NCBI GenBank assembly: GCA_958496175.1
Contig: OY292280.1
Location: 9,734,001-9,798,000 of the forward strand
Direction: 5' to 3'
Origin: Sisyra terminalis
Lineage: Eukaryota > Arthropoda > Insecta > Neuroptera > Sisyridae
DNA: 64,000 nt
Positions 47,931 through 60,800 of the stretch are shown here, in pieces. The position numbers and the translations under genes were made by a program. Position 1 is the first letter of the stretch, and every line of letters begins with the position of its first letter. A model generated the notes under the pieces. That model saw only the letters and a program-made list of their open reading frames with translations, had not been told where the DNA came from and ran no database searches.

Positions 47931-49580
47931 ATGGCGAGGTGGTGTTTAGATAGTGGGTGCACTTCCCATATATGCACAAATGAGAGTATTATGTCGGAAA
48001 TAAAAGAGTGTATAATGACGTTAAATATGGCTAATTCTGCAACAACAACAGCAAGTGCGAGAGGAACTGCCCATGTTCGGATTACAACAAATGGCAATAA
48101 TTTTAGCTTTACTTTTCGAGATACATTACTCGTCAAGGATCTCCGAACTAATCTAGTTTCGGTATCCAGAATCACCCAACAAAACCAGGAAGTTTTGTTC
48201 AGAAAAGATGAAGCAATCGTGCGAGATTATGATGGTAATGTTTTAATGATAGCAGACCAAATTGGAGGATTATATTACCTGAGAAACGTTGAAGATCTAA
48301 CAAATGCGGTGGCAAAACTATCGGAGGAGTCAAAAGCGTGTCTATGGCACTCCAGACTTGGACACTTGGACATAAATGCCGTAATTGAGTTATCCAGAAG
48401 TCGAGTAGAAGGAATAGAGCCATTACCCGAAGGTAGATTAACATGTGTCACTTGCGATCATGGAAAAATGCCGGAAAAATCTCTTACTCCATGTATTCAG
48501 AGGAACACCAAACTACTCGAAATAGTTCATTCAGATCTGTGCGAACCATCGAAAATAAGTTCTGAAAAAGGAAACAGATATTTCGTCTCCTTTACAGATG
48601 ATTTCAGCAGGTGGTGTGAGACATACCCGTTGAAAAGCAAGGACCAGGTATTAGATGCATTCAAGGAGTATAAACTCAAGGTGGAAAAACATACAGGCCA
48701 AAAGATTCTTAATTTGCAAACGGGTGATGACGAAGAATATCAAAATTCACAGTTTGATGATTTTTTGAAGCGCGAAGGTATTCAAAGATGTGTAACCACA
48801 CCACAACAAAATGAAGTTGCAGAGGACATTAACAAAGCCATCGTCGAAATAGTCCGATGTCTATTGATATACTCGGGACTCTCATCTATGTACTGGGAAG
48901 AAGCGGCAAATACAGCCAACTATCTTGGAAACCGTTATCCAAATAGGAACCACGAAGGTGTCACTCCATTTGAATTGTGGCATGGAAAGCCGCCAAATTT
49001 ACAACATCTCCGGATTTTTGGATCCAAAGCTTACATAGTAGTAAGAGATCCAGAGGGTCGAATTCTCGATAAAGAACCAATCGAAGGAAAAATTGTCGGA
49101 TATTCATCGACGGAAAAGATGTACAGAGTCCGGAGAGACGATACTGGAGAAGTTGTAGAAACCGGCGAGGTGTCCATCATAGAGGAGATCGGAATAAAGG
49201 CCCAGGACGCCACACACATGAATATTGAGTTCGAACAGCTAGGATCAGGAACAGTAGGAAAGCAAGAACGTTTTGACGAGGAACCACCAAAGATGCGTGC
49301 TCCAGGAAGACCCACAAAAGAAAAAACTGGAAAACCCGGTCGACCAAGAAAAATTTATCGATACTCATCATCCAGTATCGCATTGGACTGTGCTCCCGAA
49401 CGTGAAAATTTGTCCCAAAACGAAGAGGTATCGCAGGATGGAACTGGGGGTGAGAAAAGACCGCTGGGGGAGTCGTCAATGCCGGAACACAAACGAAGTA
49501 AGATAGAAATAGATGATCAACTCGAAGATCATCCAGCCGACAAAAAGGAGTTCCCAGAAGAAAAGTTTACCGAGGACTAG
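47931..49580 (+). CDS. Copia protease-integrase ORF without RT
   Basis: 549-codon open frame. Protease start WCLDSGCTSHIC (catalytic DSG type); GAG-pre-integrase zinc motif (LWHSRLGHL ... CVTCDHGK); integrase core HSDLCEP with the first Asp. The second-Asp region reads LQTGDDEEYQ where LxTDNGGEY is usual, so the catalytic Asp looks lost or shifted; the Glu region NEVAEDINK keeps Glu. The following linker has two AT-hook-like motifs (APGRPTKEK, KPGRPRKIY), an acidic tail and a TAG stop. RT and RNase H do not follow. It is either a truncated dead Copia copy that happens to be open, or a domesticated integrase; the former is more likely. Confidence 0.8.
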   Translation: MARWCLDSGCTSHICTNESIMSEIKECIMTLNMANSATTTASARGTAHVRITTNGNNFSFTFRDTLLVKDLRTNLVSVSRITQQNQEVLFRKDEAIVRDYDGNVLMIADQIGGLYYLRNVEDLTNAVAKLSEESKACLWHSRLGHLDINAVIELSRSRVEGIEPLPEGRLTCVTCDHGKMPEKSLTPCIQRNTKLLEIVHSDLCEPSKISSEKGNRYFVSFTDDFSRWCETYPLKSKDQVLDAFKEYKLKVEKHTGQKILNLQTGDDEEYQNSQFDDFLKREGIQRCVTTPQQNEVAEDINKAIVEIVRCLLIYSGLSSMYWEEAANTANYLGNRYPNRNHEGVTPFELWHGKPPNLQHLRIFGSKAYIVVRDPEGRILDKEPIEGKIVGYSSTEKMYRVRRDDTGEVVETGEVSIIEEIGIKAQDATHMNIEFEQLGSGTVGKQERFDEEPPKMRAPGRPTKEKTGKPGRPRKIYRYSSSSIALDCAPERENLSQNEEVSQDGTGGEKRPLGESSMPEHKRSKIEIDDQLEDHPADKKEFPEEKFTED

Positions 49581-49994
49581 AGTGATGTACTAAGTGCCAT
49601 CTACGTAGGCATAGTTTTAAAGGTAATTAAAAACAGCTGGCAAGTGAGTGCCGATGAGTACCATTATACACAAATAAGCGCTTACATTTCACTTGTTTCG
49701 TTTGTTTCAGTGGCTCATACCAGATAAAAGAGATTTATATAAGTGCCTACTTAGCAAATTGGGGTTGATAATTTTTAATAAAAATTAAATATTTTTCATT
49801 TGTTGCAATTGATGCAATAGTTTTTCGATTCAAAAGGGCAAAATTTTGGAAAAGCTGTATCATGTAATCACTAATTGGGGTCCAAGATATTAGAAACTCT
49901 CCGAAAGCTCTCATACGAAGCCAAACGGAACCAGGAATAAAATATTGCTAAAGGAATGAATACAGTATGCAAATATCATATTTAAATTTGTAGT

Positions 49995-50000
49995 TTTATT
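49995..50000 (-). terminator. Candidate poly(A) signal of Relish
   Basis: AATAAA on the minus strand (TTTATT on plus) about 155 bp after the Relish stop. Weak in AT-rich DNA; supported by position. Confidence 0.4.
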
Positions 50001-50154
50001 TAAACAATTATATATCTATAAAAAATATACATTTTTTTATATAAAAACAGTTTTATAATAATGTGAATATATATTATTTTATATCTGTAATAAATTATAC
50101 ATTTATAAATACAATTATTGATTATACATAATAAAAAACCAAAAAAAAATATAA

Positions 50155-51893
50155 TCATTCTTGATTCTCTTCGACTTCTTCGAACTCCTCAGGATTGAAG
50201 GTGTGAAAATAGTTTTGGATATCAACATCAGATGGTAACTAAAATGAAAATAGATCATTGATTAAATGATACCTCTATAATTTCCATTCACTTTACCTCA
50301 GAATGAGTTGAATTCTCCGAATTTAAATTTGTGAAGAATACATGATCAACGTTGTTAGAACTTTCTGGATCTATCGTCCTTACTTCAACTGTTTTTAAAA
50401 TCTAAAACAATCACATGTTAAGGCATAAAAATCTATTGAAAAAACCAGGGGAGTGCCACTCTTATTGGCTTGGTTCCCAAAAATTTAAGATTTCGTCATG
50501 CAAATAGAGATGGCGCGGAAATTAATGTTTCGAGTTTTGGAATATAAGTTTGTAGAAGTCAAGGTTTATAAATTACACAGGTTGCCCCATTAGCAAAAAA
50601 AATGACGTCATACGAAGAATTTTGAAATTTGAATCAGTCTGAAGATATGTACGAATTTCTTCTGGATACGTCCCGTGGCGCATGAGGTCACCTGTGTAGT
50701 TTATAAACCTTGGGTAGAAGTGCAGGTTTTTGGTAGAAATAAAACCATCGGGGGGAAATTTATTGTCTTCACATCCTCCACGTCTATTACAACTGCCAAT
50801 TTGGAATTTTGGAGATTACGGGATTTTGGATATTAAACATGGATAACGTGTTTCCCAATGGCTCTTCAACTAAAAAGAGAAGGATTATTTCTTCTCAGTT
50901 CCCCAAGAACATGATTCTAGTTTTGGAAAAATCAGGATACTGTATATTCTGTTCACAAGTCGGCGAAACCGGAGAATTCGATGTGCACATTTCCAGGAAT
51001 GCCAAGTTTGGTCAAACCAACCTTTGTAGCTGAGAATTGATTGGGTACTGGAAACTCAATGTGATTTGACAAAACCGAAGTTCTATCATCAAGAAAAAGC
51101 ATCGAGAAGAAAGTATAGAGATCCACAAGAATCAGTACCAGGGATTGTCTTGGACTTCATTCAATCTGGAAGGTACTTCTCCTGGATTCTTAGTTGGAGA
51201 GATTTCATCTAAAAAGAGGATGATTTTTTCTGGATTAGTTAGCCAGTTGTTTTGCTTCAAATTTTGATATTTCCAACTTCCATGAGCTGTATAAAAGAGC
51301 TCTTTGAAATTAGTTTTGGAGCTGGTTACCTCCTGAAGATGTGACCCGAAGAGGATGGTACCTTTATCCATCAAATCAACAATCAATTTTGGATTCAAAA
51401 GCCATTTTACATCGAAAGATTATCTTCGAATACACTTTATTACTTCCTGAGATCATTACAAAAGTATGTATTTACGAGCCAATATCCTTTTTTGCGTAGG
51501 ACCCAAAAGAATGAATTTTCTAATTACTCAAATTTAAGTAATTATAAATAATTCGACAATTTGTATAGGCAGTTAAAGTTTATGGTGATCAAAAGAAGAA
51601 TTTCCAGGATTCCAGATTTAGGTATCATTATTATTTGCTAGCACCTAGCGTCATCATCATTTGCTAGACGAAATATGCTTTTTGGAGGAACAAAAAGTAA
51701 ACATTAAGTGACCCCCCCATGGATAAAATCTTTTACTTTCTGTTATCATATTAAAATTTTAGTAAAAGTTACATACATTTTGTTCGTTTTCAGCAAATAG
51801 AATCACAATTTGTTGGTTGAATCCCTCGTTTTCGTCAATAATGAGTCCATTGTTCAATAAATCGTCTTCTAGATTTACATTACATGAATGTGC
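50155..51893 (-). CDS. Rel: Relish C-terminal exons
   Basis: Exons 51893-51777 (AHSCNVNLEDDLLNNG..., completing an ankyrin loop after LLIDYG), 50401-50297 (ILKTVEVRTIDPESS...) and 50238-50155 (LPSDVDIQNYFHTFNPEEF...). All joins are phase 0. Tail acidic, no death domain. Short final exons make this end the least conserved, but the acceptors (ttgttttag, ttcattttag) and donors are clean. Confidence 0.82.
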
Positions 51894-54800
51894 CTAAAAT
51901 TTTATAAATTTAGCAAAAAATTTTTGGCGAAAATAGTTTGGAATCGTTACTCCGTAATCGATCAGTAGTTTACACATCTCATCGTTTTTTTGGGTTACTG
52001 CATAAAACGCTGGAGTTAATCCCAATACATTCTTCATGTTGATTCCTGATTTATTCTTCTGGAGGATTAATCTTGCGGCTTTTAGGGAATTTTGCATGAC
52101 TGCTAAATGGAGACAGTTGGATCCATCTGATTTTCTTGAAACGAAAGGATCTTCTTCATCGAGCAATAACTCGAAACTTCTGATACAACCTTTCTCCAAT
52201 GCTAAATGTAAAGGTGTAAGGCCATCTACAATAAAAAATGATATAAGAACTGTTATTTTTGGTGATCTGTATATACCGGATAGCACACAAGGAGCCAAAC
52301 AACTATCAGTACCATAATTGTGGGTATAAATCTATTTTTAAATTTACATATAATACTTGTGTTGGTAGGTAATTTTAATAATATATTAGAAGGTATTCCA
52401 ATCTTTCAATGCAGGACGGAAAATATGAAATGATGTGGTGCCGCCACAAGTGTACCTAGTGTACTAAATTTAGTGTACTAACCAAAACTATATTCTTAGT
52501 TTTATGCCCATTTCTTTAACTAGATTATACTCTATGATTATAACTAATTAATATTTGTAGGAGAGGAAAATAATTTCCAATGTTACGAGATTTAGCATAA
52601 AAGTAGGGGAGACCGGGTACAAAAGTAACAATTTGTACTTTTACCTTGATTTCTGGCTAGGTGTTATTATTGGCATTAAATGAATATAACCACATATAAA
52701 TTTAGTTTATGTTCTTCACAATAGAAACTTAATTTATTAAATTATGATGTGTTTTATATGAATAACAAAGAGTTAAAAAAAATTGTCAGTTGATAAAGTG
52801 GGTCGAAAGTAACCAGACTGCTAAGGGTTGCTCATGAAAACATAGTACAAGTTAAATCAACAAATTACAAATTTAAAGAATTTATATTAATGATATAAAC
52901 CAAATTCAGCATTTTAAATACTCAAAAAATATATATTTTAAGGAAATGAATCAATAGAATGCCGCGACAACGCATAAGAACTACTGCATAAAGAACTACC
53001 GGCATCGAAAATTTATCGAAAACCATTCTATTGAAGTAGATATCCACAAAAATATGATGTTAGTAATAAAATCATTACGTGGACAAAAGTAACATCTTAC
53101 TTTTGTACCCTAGGGGGCTATGTTACTTTTGTACCCATTCTCATTTTTATTAAAACGTGTAACATAACCTTAAAACGGAACGTGCTAGACAAAAATGAAT
53201 TTAAACAATGTACAGTTTATCTAATCAAGAATGGATATGCAAATATTCGGATTGCTATGATCCTTTTATGACTATATAAACAATAAATAAGAAATCGTCG
53301 AAAAACTTACTTTTGATTCGTGAAAACACATTATGTCCTATTATATAACCTAACAACGCACTGCGCATGCGTCGACTTAATGCGGTTGAGGAGGGTGCTC
53401 TAGGCTATCACTTGATGGCAGCAAAACGATGTCCGCCCATTGGATAAGCCTAGAAAGCTTTTGTTACTTTCGACCCGCCGTTACTTTTGTACCCACTCTC
53501 CCCTACATAATTTCGGCTAAAGTTAGTACTGCAGACATACCTGAGGTGACACCACATCTTAATTCTTTTTCTATTGTGCATCGTAAGATTGGAATACCGT
53601 CTTATATATTACCATAGGTAACTTAAACATGTTCATCGACGCTTTACTAGATGGCACTGTATATACTTTTGTTATTACCCCCTTGCTTTTGTTTCACGCA
53701 CTATCCATCTATACAGATCATTGTTTATTTTCCAATTTGAGAATTAAAAATTTACCTGAATTAGCCACATTTGGAATTAAAGAATGTTTCGACTTTAACA
53801 GTTGCTCCAGATGAATGAAGCAATATTTTTTTGGTAAGGTGAATGCCATATGAAATGCACTGTTAGATTCGTTATCTTGAAGATTAGGATCTATTTTCAA
53901 CGTTTCAATAAGATATCGTGTAATATCGATTAAATTTAATTTTACGGCCACATGCAAAATAGTCTGTCCATGGTTGTTTAAATGGGATTCAACGTGTTTC
54001 TTGGAATATTTGCAATAATGACTCAAAATTTCAAACAACAACTTAAGTTTTGCATGATCAATATGTATGGCCGCAAACAATACACTACAACAATGAAAAT
54101 ACATGAGTAGGAAAAATTTAATCCAATTATTAGATTGGTGCATATGAAATGCCGGATTTGTACCTATAGATGGCACCTCTTGTCGTTTAATTACTACTAA
54201 GTATTAAGCTAATATATAAGAAGGCATTTTCATTCTGCAATAATAAATTTGTCGAGATGTGGCGCCGCCACAAGTGTGTCTAACACACGAACTGTTCGAA
54301 ACTATGTACTTTTATGTTAACGGTTAAAGTTTGTACTCTAGACACATTTGTGGCGGCGCCACATCTTGACACATCTTTCATAATGTATTGCAGAATTGGA
54401 ATATCTACTTTTATATTTATATTAAGGATATGCTTCATCTATTCATGAATAGTGATACATCGATTTTTTTAAACATCGATGTTGAAACCCAAAACATCGA
54501 CGATACATCGTTCTTCATGATCGATATTTTATTATAGCACTATCATCTGTCCCACTCATGATCTACAGCTGCATATATAAACAGTAGGGTGATTTTTTTT
54601 TGATTTTTTTTGGTCCCATCATGAAATTTTGTTAGAAATACAAAAAAAAAATTCTCTGAAAGTTTGAGCCCTTAATATTTATTTTGAAGTCCTCGACCAA
54701 GTCGTGTAAAGATTTCCCATTGAAAATACACGGAAACTCTGATTTTTTATTTTTAAATTTCTATATCTCTGCGGTATTTCATGGGATCGCTTTTACTGAA

Positions 54801-57800
54801 GATGGTTTTTTCTCAGAATTAAACGCTCTACAAAAGTGCCTATTGCGACAAAGTCATAACTCACACCGGTAAGGTAGTACGGGCCACTGAACCTGATTTT
54901 TCCATAAAATTCGCGTTTTTTTTGCATTTATCTCGCAAATAACAAGAGCTACGGAAAAATTATAAATGACAAACTTGTAGAGAATTTGATTTTCTACAAA
55001 GAAGTTCTTATAGACCAAATCGCGAAGATCAATATTAAACGAGATATTAAGCCTTGAATTTTATGGAAAAATCAGGTTCAGTGGCCCGTACTACCTTACC
55101 GGTGTGAGTTATGACTTTGTCGCAATGGGCACTTTTGTAGAGCGTTTAATTCTGAGAAAAAACCATCTTCGGTAAAAGCGATCCCATAAAATGCCGCTGA
55201 GATATGGAAATTTAAAAATAAAAAAATCAGAGTTTCCATGTATTTTCAATGGGAAATCTTTACACGACTTGGTCGAGGACTTAAAATTAATATTAAGGGC
55301 TCAAACTTTTAGAGAATTTTTTTTTTGGTATTTGCAACAAATGAGACCACGATGGGACCAAAAAAAGTAAAAAAAAATCACCTTAATAAACAGATATCTT
55401 TCTCAATCATAGGAAAATTGATTTGTGAAATTATTACATAATGCGTTAGATTATAAACTAACGGTAGATTGGGTAAAGTCAAATTGTAATCTCCGATGTT
55501 AAATTATAAACTAACGAAGTTTACATTTTCCGGTAAAGTATTTCATTATTTAAGAAAAATTTTATATCAAATGACTAACCAGTATAACCTGAAAAGCATA
55601 ATTTTCCATATATGAAATAAAGGGATATATATTTACAAATCTGACATTTCATATGCACTAAACTAGTATATATACTCTGGTAAACAAAAGTTTACATACT
55701 ATAATACTACAAAATACATTTAATTTACATAATATTAATGCTATAGGTTCCAGTGTAGCATATTTTAGTTATAAACTTTCCAAAATTAATTCCTTACTTG
55801 AATAATTTCTTTTGATTACAAAACAAATATTTTCATTTTCTTTTGTTATTTGATTAATTTGGCTATGGTACTAGGACTCATTACTAAAAATGGACCATAA
55901 TAATAAAAAAATCCTCTAATGACTTAATCAGTTGATATCCCTTAATATCAATTTATAAATTTTGCATTATATTTTCCAAATCGTTATTTTGCCTCATGAT
56001 TTGAAAATAGAGTGACAAATTTGAAAAACCATAATGTTTATATTTAAAAAAAAAATTTTTTAGAGAAAATTCTTTAAATTATTTGTAAAGTGGATCGTAT
56101 ATAAACTTTAGTTTATCAGAGTGTATTGAATCCGTTTAATGTTGAGGAAATCAACAAAAAATTGATACTTTGTAAAATTACTATTAAAGTCGTATTAACT
56201 TTACTGTCATACCTTGTATTATTATAAGGTTCTCTTACAAATATTTTATCAATCAATGGTTTCAATACTGCGCGTGGTTTTCTCTCCCTATTCAATTCAA
56301 CTATAATATCTTTTAAGATATTAGTATCTGAAATATTAAATGATATCAAAAATTATATGAGATAAACCACAACTATGCACATACCTGAGTTTAATTTTCT
56401 TTTTCTATTCTTATTTCTGTTTTGACCAATAGAAATTCTATTTTGTTTAAATGATCTTAAAAGAAAATAAATTTTGATTTTATAACAAAATCGGATCAGC
56501 ATCATGTATAGTGTATACCTTTTGAATTCTGCATCAAATAAAGCCAAACATTCTTGATATTCTAGGAAATCTGAGTTATCAGTATCCGAATTGATCGATA
56601 ATTGACCAGTTAAGCTTCCTACAAAAAAAATAATTAAAAATATTTTTTTTTATTATTATTATAAAAGATAAATTTGCAATCTGTACAAGAAATAAACACA
56701 CAATAAACAAAAGTGAAAATTTATAAATAAAAATAAACTTTAACTCGAAAAGAATTTCAAGTCAAAGCCACCAGGTTTGAGGACTTGATAAGAGACCAAT
56801 TATTATTGAAACTCTATGAATTAATAAGGTGATCTTTTGACCATCGGTTTTTTAATCAATGTGGAGTTTTTTGGGTGTTGTAATGTTGGTAATGCTTGCA
56901 CTTCTGGGTTTCTATGATAGTGTAATTTTTTATGAAATTTTTGAAATTTATGTGATACAAGTTCGGCCACATAGGGAATACTTAGGTTTCTATGGATTAG
57001 TTCATTTTGAACATAATAGGGAGCGCTGATGATTCTTCGGAGACATTTGGATTGAAAGGATTGGATTCGTTGTATATTGGAAGGTTTAGCGGAACCCCTC
57101 AGTTCTGCTCTGTAAGTCCAAATAGGTCATAATACTGCTTAATATAAAGTCAATTTATTGTGCATGCTAATTGTAGATTTGGGTCCTAGTAGTCCACGTA
57201 AAAGTCCGTAATGTCTGTTAAGGGTGGATCACCGTCAGAAAAAAAAATTTTTTTTGATTTTTTTTTTCCATAAATGTCTTATAACATTCAAGAATAACGT
57301 GTTAAAAGGATTGGAATAGCTGACTAATGTATTTTTACTGATTAAAATTGAATAAATTGATAATAACAAAAAAATATCTTAAAAAAACTTTAAATGCGTT
57401 TTTCTCGAAATCAACTTTTTAAAACTGGGAGACAAGATTTCTCAGAAACTATCCGACGGATTGACTTGAAACTGGAGAGTGTTATAGTTCAACACGTCTT
57501 CTTGGTACTGAACCTCTGAAATTGGCCAAACCTCCCCCCTAAAAGTGGGAGAGGGGGAAAGGTCCAAAAAAGGTCGTTTTTTTTAACTTTTTTTTCAAAG
57601 TCACGCCATTTTGTGAATTTTCACCTTTTTTCGGATTTTTGAAGTTCAGTAGCAAGAAGACAATTACCAAAACCTACATTCTTTGGAAAATTATGATTCG
57701 ACTTTCGGTTTCCGAGAAAACTTGTCTCCCGTTTGCCTCCTCATTTTTGAGGACCCTTTTTCAAAGCGCTGTAAAAGGGACAGGGGGGACATATCGGGGC

Positions 57801-60800
57801 AAATAAAAAAAAAATATTTCAAAACTTCAACTTTTACATGCCGAAGACCGTTTTTTAATATCTCTAAAAAAAAAATGGCAGTAGTTTTAAAAAAGTCATT
57901 TTTTTTACGTTCTTAAGGTGATCCACCCTTAAGTTCCTATCTTTTCAGTTTGGAGTGTGGATTCCAAGTGTGACGGCTATCCAAGTAGAACCCTAGATAG
58001 CGAATTTCTGATGATTTTTTTAAGATTTCATATTCGAGGTATAATGGTGGGCAAATTTTTTTATTGAGGATGAATGTGACATTTACACATTTTTCTTTGC
58101 TTATTGTTATTTTCCATTTTTGGCTCCATACTGTCAAAAGATCAAGGTGCTGTTGCAAATTTTTTGTAGCTTGAAGGGGGTTGGGATCTGAGGAAAGGGT
58201 TGCTGTATCATCAGCATAGGTTACTAATATGGTCTTAGGATATGTAGGAATATCTGCGGTATAAATACAGTAAAGTACTGGTCCCAATATGCTACCTTGA
58301 GGAAGACCAGATTGAATTTGTGTTACTGGAGAGAATTTGTTATTGCACATCTATTGGAAAAGTAGAACTTAAGGATAAGGTAGCATTGAGTGGGAAGAAC
58401 TTTTTTGGGCTTATATAACAGTTCTGGATGCCATACTATATCCAGAAATGCTTCTTGGCAAAAATATTTGTTTTCGAGGACTAATGATATTTCATCCACA
58501 ACTCTGAAGCATTGTTGAGTTGTAGAATGATGAGGTCTAAAACCAAATTGGTGAGAAGAAATTATGTTACTTTTAAGATAAGGAGTTATTCTTTTCAGAA
58601 GGAGTTTTTCAAGGATTTTTGAAAATAATGGGAACAAGCTTATGGGAACAAGGTCTGTAAGATGATAGGTCCAATATAGGTTTGTTGGGTTTAGGAATGA
58701 GGATGATAACAGAGTATTTCCATTGTGCTGGAAAGTGCGAAGAATCGCACTGTAAATTGTTATTAAAAAGAAAATTGATTTTCTGGGAAGGTGGCCAAGA
58801 ATTTCGGTAGTTAAAAGATCATACCCTGGCGATTTTTTCAAAGGGGATTTATTAAGTAGGAATTTCATTTTGGATGGACGAAAAGCTTTCACTGGGAGTT
58901 CTAATGGAAGAGGAGATTGTATATTTTTTGTGACCATTTCATCGTTTTGTGGGTACCAAATATTTGCATGAGGAGCGAAAGATTTACTTAGCATATCTGC
59001 AAAAGTAATTACTCTTTCTAACTCGCCTTTAGCCCAGGTACCATCCTCATTGCGGATAGGAGATGAAATATTATGGTTTTTTTGTATTTTTTTGGTGGCA
59101 TGCCATAGTAGGTAATCTTTGAGGGATAGTGATTTTAGATACTGCGTGTATTGATCTGATCGGTGTGCAATTAACTGGGATTTAAGGTTAAACAATCGGT
59201 TAAATGTGTTTTTATCGGAAAGATATCTTGTTCTTTGCCACTTTCTTCAGATAGATATCAGGATAGTGATTTGTTTTGTATTTATATGGGATAGTAGATC
59301 ATTGGATGGCCTGTTGGATGTTACTGGTAAAATTTTGAACAGCATCCTCTACGATTGTTGGCGTTTTAAGTGGAGCGTTTAAGTTTATTGAGCTATTTAA
59401 GTTTTCTTGAAAAATCTTCCAATTAATTGGACCATTAATTAGGGAAGCAATTTTGGATTTTAAAATGGGAAAAATGCTGAGGATTAATAATACCGGTGAA
59501 TGGTCCGATTATAAATATTAGAAAGAATATTATCATTATAGTAGTAGGTTGAAAACTTTTGGAAAGCGACATCTATTAATCAACAACAGAAATCCATATA
59601 AAAAACGGCTGATTTCCCGTCAAATCTGGTATCCTTGTATTTTGTATCGAGGAAATGTATAATATTTCTCGATTTACGAATTTTTATTAACCCTACAGTC
59701 GCTCAGAACTATGGTAATTGTAAAGTGACGGTATGTAACAAAGAAGAGAAAAGTGTATTATTAAGATTAATACCGATTGTGATTTAGATTGGTTATAGTG
59801 AATATAACTACTAAATTTTTTAGCGACTCTAGGGTTAATAAAAATCCGTAAATCGAGAAATATGAAAAAATTGCTTGGTACGAAAATCAAATTTAACACC
59901 TATCATTTTTGGAGTGGCCATTTTGACGACTTGGCCACCAGTAGGCTAATTAATAATTAGTTGCTTAAGACTTTAGAATTGACAAACCTAGGGTAAATTC
60001 TTGCGAAAAATCCGAAAATTGTTACGGAATTTTAACTTTTTTTTCAATCACACAATCGTGTAATATAAAAACCGATACACTAATTATAGGCATTACCAAA
60101 AATGTGACGTTACCTGAAATATGTATAAAATCGTTCTCGTCAAGTTTGAGCCGTTTTGAGTCACATTCATCATATTCATGCTGGGGCAAATATTTGAATA
60201 TTTTTGGAAAACTTTTATTCTGATCAGATGGACGAAAAAGTTCGATGAAAACTTGAGCCGCCTCTGTAATATCGACATCTTTATACGGAGGAGTTTTTAA
60301 GGCGATAGCATATTGGCGATGTACATCGATTGAAGTGAATCTTCCAAAATCCTCCCATATTTTCTTGCCTTTGTTATCGACCTCGAAAAATCGAACTTGA
60401 ATATTGTTTCGAATTACTTTCTCGACAAATAAAATCATTTCATTTCCTCCCAATGGAGAACCGGAAAACAAATTCATCCGGCAAATTTTCAATTCGTTGC
60501 AAGAAGAACTTTCTAAAAAAAAAATTGTATAATTTTTGTTCCAAAAATTGTATACTGTACTACTTTTATTGCTGATTGAATTGGAAAATACTTTATCAGT
60601 AATGGAAATCAAATTTCCATCTTCACCCTTTACGAAAGCTTCGAAAGCCAATCTAACGACATTGAGTTTCATATTTTTAATGTAGTCTTTGATCTAAAAA
60701 AAAAATAAAAATATAAATTATAGTAATTGGATTCAATTATTATAAAAAAAATAGTTTACCTCTTGATTATCATCGGGCAATATGTAACTTTCCTCAGTCG

